From Xanthomonas arboricola pv. populi (GTDB taxonomy: Bacteria; Pseudomonadota; Gammaproteobacteria; Xanthomonadales; Xanthomonadaceae): a stretch of 64,000 bases of DNA. Under the pieces are notes generated by a model. It saw nothing but the letters and a program-made list of their open reading frames with translations. It was not told where the DNA came from and did not search any database. The stretch covers positions 470,975-534,974 of the forward strand of contig NZ_MDEB01000002.1 in NCBI RefSeq assembly GCF_002939945.1. Reading direction: 5' to 3'. The translations under genes and the position numbers were made by a program. This document shows positions 60,271-64,000 of the stretch, piece by piece (positions within the stretch are counted from its first letter, which is position 1; each line of letters opens with the position of its first letter).

Positions 60271-61580
60271 GGATGATTCCCTTGCGAGTCGGAAGTGAAC
60301 GGGTCGGCCAGCGCCGCGAGGCGGACCGGGAACAACGGCGGCCGGCGGCCGGCGTCGGTGGAAAGCGCGGGCGGGCACCGCCCCAGTTCGGTGAGCGCGG
60401 TGCCGCAGATGCGGCCCTGGCAGGCGCCCATGCCGCAGCGCGAGGCGAGCTTGGCATCGCGTGCATCGTCGAAGTTGTCCAGCGCAGCCAGCGGCACGTC
60501 CTCGCAGCGGCACACCAGCGTGTCGGGCTGCGCCAGCGTGCGGATGCGTGGATTCAGTGCGAACTGCTGTTGCAGCACGTCGGCGAACGCACGCGCGGCA
60601 CGCCGCCGCGGCTGCAGGCGCAGCGCAGCGTTCGGTGCGTCTGCAGCCATATGCCCGGCCATCGCACCTTCGATCAGCGCGCCATCGCGCCCGCCGATGC
60701 CGCAGGCTTCGCCCGCCGCAAATACCTGGGGCACGCTGGTGCGCAACAACGCATCCACCTGCACCTGTTGATGCGCGCCGCACGCGTCCAGCCGGCAACC
60801 AAGCAGTTGCGCAAGTTCGGTGTTCGGCACCAGGCCATAGCCCACCGCCAGCTGATCGCAGGCGATACGCGTGCGGCCGGCGGGCCCTTCGATCTCGATT
60901 TCGCGCAGTTGCGTGTCGCCATGCGCGGCAACCACGACGCTGCCGGTGCGATAGGCCACCGCGCGCAATTGCAGGCGCAACGCCACCGCCTGCGCCGCCT
61001 TGCCCGGCCAGCGCCACAGCTGCAGCGCAAACTGTCGCAACGCAGCTGCAGACGTTTGTTCGTAAATACCGAGCACCCGTGCGCCATGCTGTTGCAGCGT
61101 GGCCGCACTGGCCAGCAGCAGCGGGCCGCTGCCGGCGACGACCACGCGCTTGCCGGCCAGCGGCCAGCCCTGTTTGGCCAGTGCCTGCGCCGCGCCGGCG
61201 CCGGTGACGCCGGGCAAGGTCCAGCCCGGGAATGGCAGCAGCAATTCGCGTGCGCCGGTGGCCAGCACCAGGGCGGCGTAATGCAGTTGCAGGGAACCGT
61301 CCGGGCCATCGGCCAACAGCCAGCCCGGCTGCGCCAGCAGGATCTGCGTGCGCGTCAGCAGCGTGATCGACGCCGCGCCCTGCACCTGCCGCAACAGCGC
61401 GCGTGCATCGGCCGGCGCGCCGTGCCGCACATCGCTGCGCCACACCTGCCCGCCGGCACGCGGCTGCAGGTCCACCACGCCCACCCGCACGCCATGACTG
61501 GCCGCGGCCTGCGCCGCCGCCAGGCCGGCCGGGCCGGCGCCGATCACCAGCACATCGAAATGCTGCACGCGCTCAGCCAT
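60267..61580 (-). CDS. FAD/NAD(P)-dependent dehydrogenase subunit with BFD-type [2Fe-2S] site (D-hydroxyproline dehydrogenase, HcnB-like)
   Basis: 437 residues. FAD binding is at VLVIGAGPAGLAAAQAAASHG (about 10-30) and a second dinucleotide site at VVVAGSGPLLLASAATL. The C-terminus has a BFD-like cysteine cluster C357-x-C359, C382, C387 (VCRCEDV ... RCGMGACQGRICG). With the small [2Fe-2S] protein and the DadA-like protein it forms the three-subunit D-hydroxyproline dehydrogenase known from other bacteria, related to HcnABC. ATG 61580 overlaps the small-subunit gene by 8 bases. The long upstream open frame is not coding. Confidence 0.9.
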   Translation of the reverse strand: MAERVQHFDVLVIGAGPAGLAAAQAAASHGVRVGVVDLQPRAGGQVWRSDVRHGAPADARALLRQVQGAASITLLTRTQILLAQPGWLLADGPDGSLQLHYAALVLATGARELLLPFPGWTLPGVTGAGAAQALAKQGWPLAGKRVVVAGSGPLLLASAATLQQHGARVLGIYEQTSAAALRQFALQLWRWPGKAAQAVALRLQLRAVAYRTGSVVVAAHGDTQLREIEIEGPAGRTRIACDQLAVGYGLVPNTELAQLLGCRLDACGAHQQVQVDALLRTSVPQVFAAGEACGIGGRDGALIEGAMAGHMAADAPNAALRLQPRRRAARAFADVLQQQFALNPRIRTLAQPDTLVCRCEDVPLAALDNFDDARDAKLASRCGMGACQGRICGTALTELGRCPPALSTDAGRRPPLFPVRLAALADPFTSDSQGNHP

Positions 61581-61818
61581 CGGTGCGCACCTGCATGCCG
61601 TCGCGCGCATCCACCAGGCACGCACGTTGCTGGCCGATGCCATCGATGCGCACCCGGCATTCGAAACACACGCCCATGCCGCACAACGGCGCGCGCGGCT
61701 GGCCGCTGCAGGATTTCCGGAACTGCAGCGTCGCCAGTGCCACCGCGGCGGCCACGCTGGCGCCGGCCGGCACCTCGACTGGTTGCGCATCCACGTGCAG
61801 GCGCACCGTCGCGCTCAT
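61573..61818 (-). CDS. Small [2Fe-2S] subunit of D-hydroxyproline dehydrogenase (HcnA-like)
   Basis: 81 residues. Plant-ferredoxin-type cysteines C46-x4-C51-x2-C54 and distal C67 (PLCGMGVCFECRVRIDG ... RACLVD) hold one [2Fe-2S] cluster. ATG 61818 (MSATVRLHVD) overlaps the stop of the DadA-like gene (ATGA). It links the two flavoprotein subunits electronically. Its short length and its coupling at both ends make independent function unlikely. Confidence 0.92.
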   Translation of the reverse strand: MSATVRLHVDAQPVEVPAGASVAAAVALATLQFRKSCSGQPRAPLCGMGVCFECRVRIDGIGQQRACLVDARDGMQVRTDG

Positions 61819-63065
61819 GCGGCCGCACCGTGCACGGCGCGCGCCGGCGCGTACGGGCCAGGGTCGATCGCCGGCGTGCGCCCGAGCAGGCTGTCCACGA
61901 TCACCCGGGCGCTCCCCAGCGCCGTGGTGACCCCCAGCCCCTCGTGACCGGCGGCCACCCATACATCGCGCCGGCCGGGCACCGCCCCGAGATACGGGCG
62001 CCCGTCCGGTGTCGCCGGGCGCAGACCGGTCCATACCCGGATCGCCTGCAACTCGCGCAGCACCGGCAGATACGCGAAGGCGCGCTGCAGCATCCGCTGC
62101 AATACCGGCATCGACAACGCGCGATCGTGCTCGCCGAACTGGCGCGAGGAGCCGATCAAGATCTGCCCGGTCGGCCGCGGCTGCACGTTGAAGGCCACGC
62201 TGGTGTCGTCGGCGCCATGCGCAGAATCGGCGTAGCCCAGTTCCAGTAGCTGATGCCGGATCACTCCCGGATGCCGGTCGGTGATGACCAGATGGCCCTT
62301 GCGCGGGCGCAGCGCCAGCTCGGGCAACAACTGCGGCAAGGCCACGCCGCTGGCGACCAGCACCGGGCCGGCCAACAGCTGGCCATCGTCCAGACGCACC
62401 CCATGCGCCTGCAACTGCTCCACCTTGCGGCCGGCAAACAGCTGCGCGCCCGCCTTGCAGGCCAGGTTCACCAGATGCCGCGCCACCCGCGGCGGATACA
62501 CCACCGCCTCACCGGGCACGCGCATGCCGCCGGCCAGGCCCGGCACCAGTTGCGGCTCCAGTGCATACAACCGGCTCGCATCGATCACTTCCGCATGCAG
62601 ATCGGCTGCGGCCAAGCGCGCGATCTTGGCCGGCACCGCCGCCAGTTCGCGCGCATCGCGCGCCACCCACAGCGTGCCGCAGCGGCTGAATTCGGCTTCG
62701 CTCAGTTGCGCGAACCGCTCCCACAGGCGCAGCGAATACGCCGACAACGCCAGCTCGGCCGGGTCGTCGTCCATCGCCACCAGGTGCCCCATCGCCGCGG
62801 CGGTGGAACCACCGCCGATCGGCCCCGGTTCGACGATCGCCACCCGCAGCCCGTCGCCGGCCGCCGCCTCGGCGCAGGCCGCCCCGACGATGCCCGCGCC
62901 CACCACGATCAGGTCGTAGCTGCGTCGCGTACCGGCAGCGGCCGGCACGCTGCGGGTGTCGGTGGCTGGCGCATCCGCTGCGGCCAGCGACGCATCGGGC
63001 AAGCGGGCCGCAGCAGCAGACGCTGCGCCGGCGTGTCCCTCCTGCGCGCGCAGCTGCTCGTCCAT
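61815..63065 (-). CDS. DadA/GlyDH-like FAD oxidoreductase, D-hydroxyproline dehydrogenase catalytic subunit (HcnC-like)
   Basis: 416 residues. The Rossmann FAD site is LIVVGAGIVGAACAEAAAGDGLRVAIVEPG (about 53-80), and the family C-terminus RVWTGLRPATPDGRPYLGAVPGRRDVWVAAGHEGLGVTTALGSARVIVDSL is complete. Oxidises cis-4-hydroxy-D-proline to the pyrroline. About 48 residues rich in Ala, mostly without structure, precede the FAD domain. ATG 63065 overlaps the epimerase stop by one base (TGATG), supporting this long start. The extension may be a linker to a partner or to the membrane. Confidence 0.92.
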   Translation of the reverse strand: MDEQLRAQEGHAGAASAAAARLPDASLAAADAPATDTRSVPAAAGTRRSYDLIVVGAGIVGAACAEAAAGDGLRVAIVEPGPIGGGSTAAAMGHLVAMDDDPAELALSAYSLRLWERFAQLSEAEFSRCGTLWVARDARELAAVPAKIARLAAADLHAEVIDASRLYALEPQLVPGLAGGMRVPGEAVVYPPRVARHLVNLACKAGAQLFAGRKVEQLQAHGVRLDDGQLLAGPVLVASGVALPQLLPELALRPRKGHLVITDRHPGVIRHQLLELGYADSAHGADDTSVAFNVQPRPTGQILIGSSRQFGEHDRALSMPVLQRMLQRAFAYLPVLRELQAIRVWTGLRPATPDGRPYLGAVPGRRDVWVAAGHEGLGVTTALGSARVIVDSLLGRTPAIDPGPYAPARAVHGAAA

Positions 63066-64000
63066 CAGGCCACGATGCCCCAGGCGAACGGGTCGGCCGG
63101 GTCGATCAGCAGCTGCGTGCGTGCAGTGAGGTAGGCCTGCCCGCTGATGCGTGGCGCAATGCCGCGCCCACTCAGGCGATAGCTGCCTTCGAAGGCGCTG
63201 CCAAGAATGCCCTGCTGTACCCAGCGCTCGCCTTCGGCCAACTTGCCGTCGGCGGCCAGGCAAGCCAGCTTGGCGCTGGTGCCGGTGCCGCACGGCGAAC
63301 GGTCGTAGGCCAGCCCCGGGCACAGCACGAAGTTGCGCGCCACGCCGCTGCTGTCGGGCGCGGCGCCGTTGATTTCGATGTGGTCGATCTCGCCTCCGGC
63401 CTCGCCGGTGATACCGGCCGCTTCCAGCGCCAGCCGGATCGCCTCGGTATAGGCGGTCAGTTCGCGCTGATGCGCCAGCTCCAGCGCACACGGCGCCTGC
63501 CCGGTGATGAAGAACCAGTTGCCGCCCCAGGCCACATCGCCGCGTACCGGCCCGTAACCGGGCACGTCCACCTCCACGTCGGTCGCGACGCGATAGCTGT
63601 CGACATTGTCGACCGACACCGTGCCGTCTTCGGCCAGTTCCACGCCCACCGTGCCGACCGGCGTCTCGATGCGGTGCTGGCCCGGCGCAATGCGCCCCAA
63701 TTCGGCCAGCGTACGCACCACCCCGATGGTGCCGTGCCCGCACATGCCCAGGTAGCCGACGTTGTTGAAGAAGATCACCCCGGTGCAGGCGCCGGGGTCG
63801 CGGGCCGGCAGCAACAGGGCGCCGACCATGGTGTCCGAGCCGCGCGGTTCGCAGGCGATCGCGCTGCGCCACTGGTCGAAATCGCGGCCAAACCGCTCGC
63901 GGCATTGCGCCAGATCGCCATCGCCCAGATCGGGGAAGCCGGAGAGGACCACGCGGGTAGGTTCGCCGGCCGTATGGGAGTCGATGACGTCGATGATGTG
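63065..64000 (-). CDS. 4-hydroxyproline 2-epimerase (proline racemase family), 5' partial
   Basis: Converts trans-4-hydroxy-L-proline to cis-4-hydroxy-D-proline, the first committed step. The frame is open to the window edge; codons from 64000 read [16 protein letters not shown], the family N-terminus lacking only the initiator Met just outside. The full protein would be 312 residues. The two catalytic cysteines are C88 ([10 protein letters not shown]) and C238 ([12 protein letters not shown]), matching the epimerase positions rather than the dehydratase (Cys-to-Thr/Ser) variant. It heads the visible part of the hydroxyproline gene run. Confidence 0.95.
   Translation of the reverse strand, partial: HIIDVIDSHTAGEPTRVVLSGFPDLGDGDLAQCRERFGRDFDQWRSAIACEPRGSDTMVGALLLPARDPGACTGVIFFNNVGYLGMCGHGTIGVVRTLAELGRIAPGQHRIETPVGTVGVELAEDGTVSVDNVDSYRVATDVEVDVPGYGPVRGDVAWGGNWFFITGQAPCALELAHQRELTAYTEAIRLALEAAGITGEAGGEIDHIEINGAAPDSSGVARNFVLCPGLAYDRSPCGTGTSAKLACLAADGKLAEGERWVQQGILGSAFEGSYRLSGRGIAPRISGQAYLTARTQLLIDPADPFAWGIVA

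Overview
The window is high-GC, densely coded DNA from a gammaproteobacterium, almost certainly a Xanthomonas (plant-associated Xanthomonadaceae). The evidence is the fruR/fruBKA fructose PTS with an OprB-type porin, the queA-tgt-yajC-secD-secF block, several TonB-dependent receptors paired with plant-polymer enzymes, and the dispersed repeats (GTAGGAGCGC...GCGCTCCTAC palindromes and ATTCCC[C/G] heptamer arrays). Identification is by gene content and recognition of protein families; no database search was possible.

Layout. 1-3.2 kb: end of a periplasmic adaptor gene and a complete RND multidrug pump. 3.5-11.4 kb: fructose module, LacI-type FruR (-) divergent from fruB-fruK-fruA and a carbohydrate porin, with two FruR-like operators. 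11.5-11.9 kb: tandem palindromic repeats and a bidirectional terminator. 11.9-17.8 kb (-): queA, tgt, yajC, secD, secF. 18.0-20.1 kb: Lrp/AsnC regulator divergent from a class-III aminotransferase. 20.3-21.0 kb: DXD glycosyltransferase. 21.3-26.3 kb (-): TonB receptor, phytase lipoprotein and metallophosphatase, translationally coupled. 26.5-27.1 kb: upp. 27.3-33.4 kb (-): GH9 cellulase, gamma-glutamyltransferase with ferredoxin, a lipoprotein, coaD and rsmD. 33.6-35.5 kb: htpG with a heat-shock-type promoter. 35.8-44.2 kb (-): Tat-exported glycosidase-like protein, TonB receptor and GH127 beta-L-arabinofuranosidase-type enzyme. 44.5-46.7 kb: a DUF5694-like gene, two 175-bp direct repeats with nested palindromes, and a miniature FlgC-like protein.

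46.9-64.0 kb (all -): a run of 12 genes with overlapping or short junctions. From the 5' side they are a 4-hydroxyproline 2-epimerase (runs off the window end), a three-gene D-hydroxyproline dehydrogenase (DadA-like FAD protein, [2Fe-2S] protein, FAD/BFD protein), a DapA-type deaminase, an alpha-ketoglutarate-semialdehyde dehydrogenase, an M24 Xaa-Pro peptidase, two DUF885 metallopeptidases, an APC amino-acid permease, an S9 prolyl-oligopeptidase-type protease and a GH35/42-like beta-galactosidase. The first six make a complete route from trans-4-hydroxy-L-proline to 2-oxoglutarate. The other six look like the means of releasing and importing hydroxyproline from glycosylated, proline-rich plant cell-wall protein. 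I read the run as a single system for eating hydroxyproline-rich glycoproteins (extensins and arabinogalactan proteins), possibly helped by the nearby GH127/TonB cluster, since beta-L-arabinofuranose is the sugar attached to extensin hydroxyproline. That functional reading is inference. The gene families, coupling and co-orientation are visible in the sequence.
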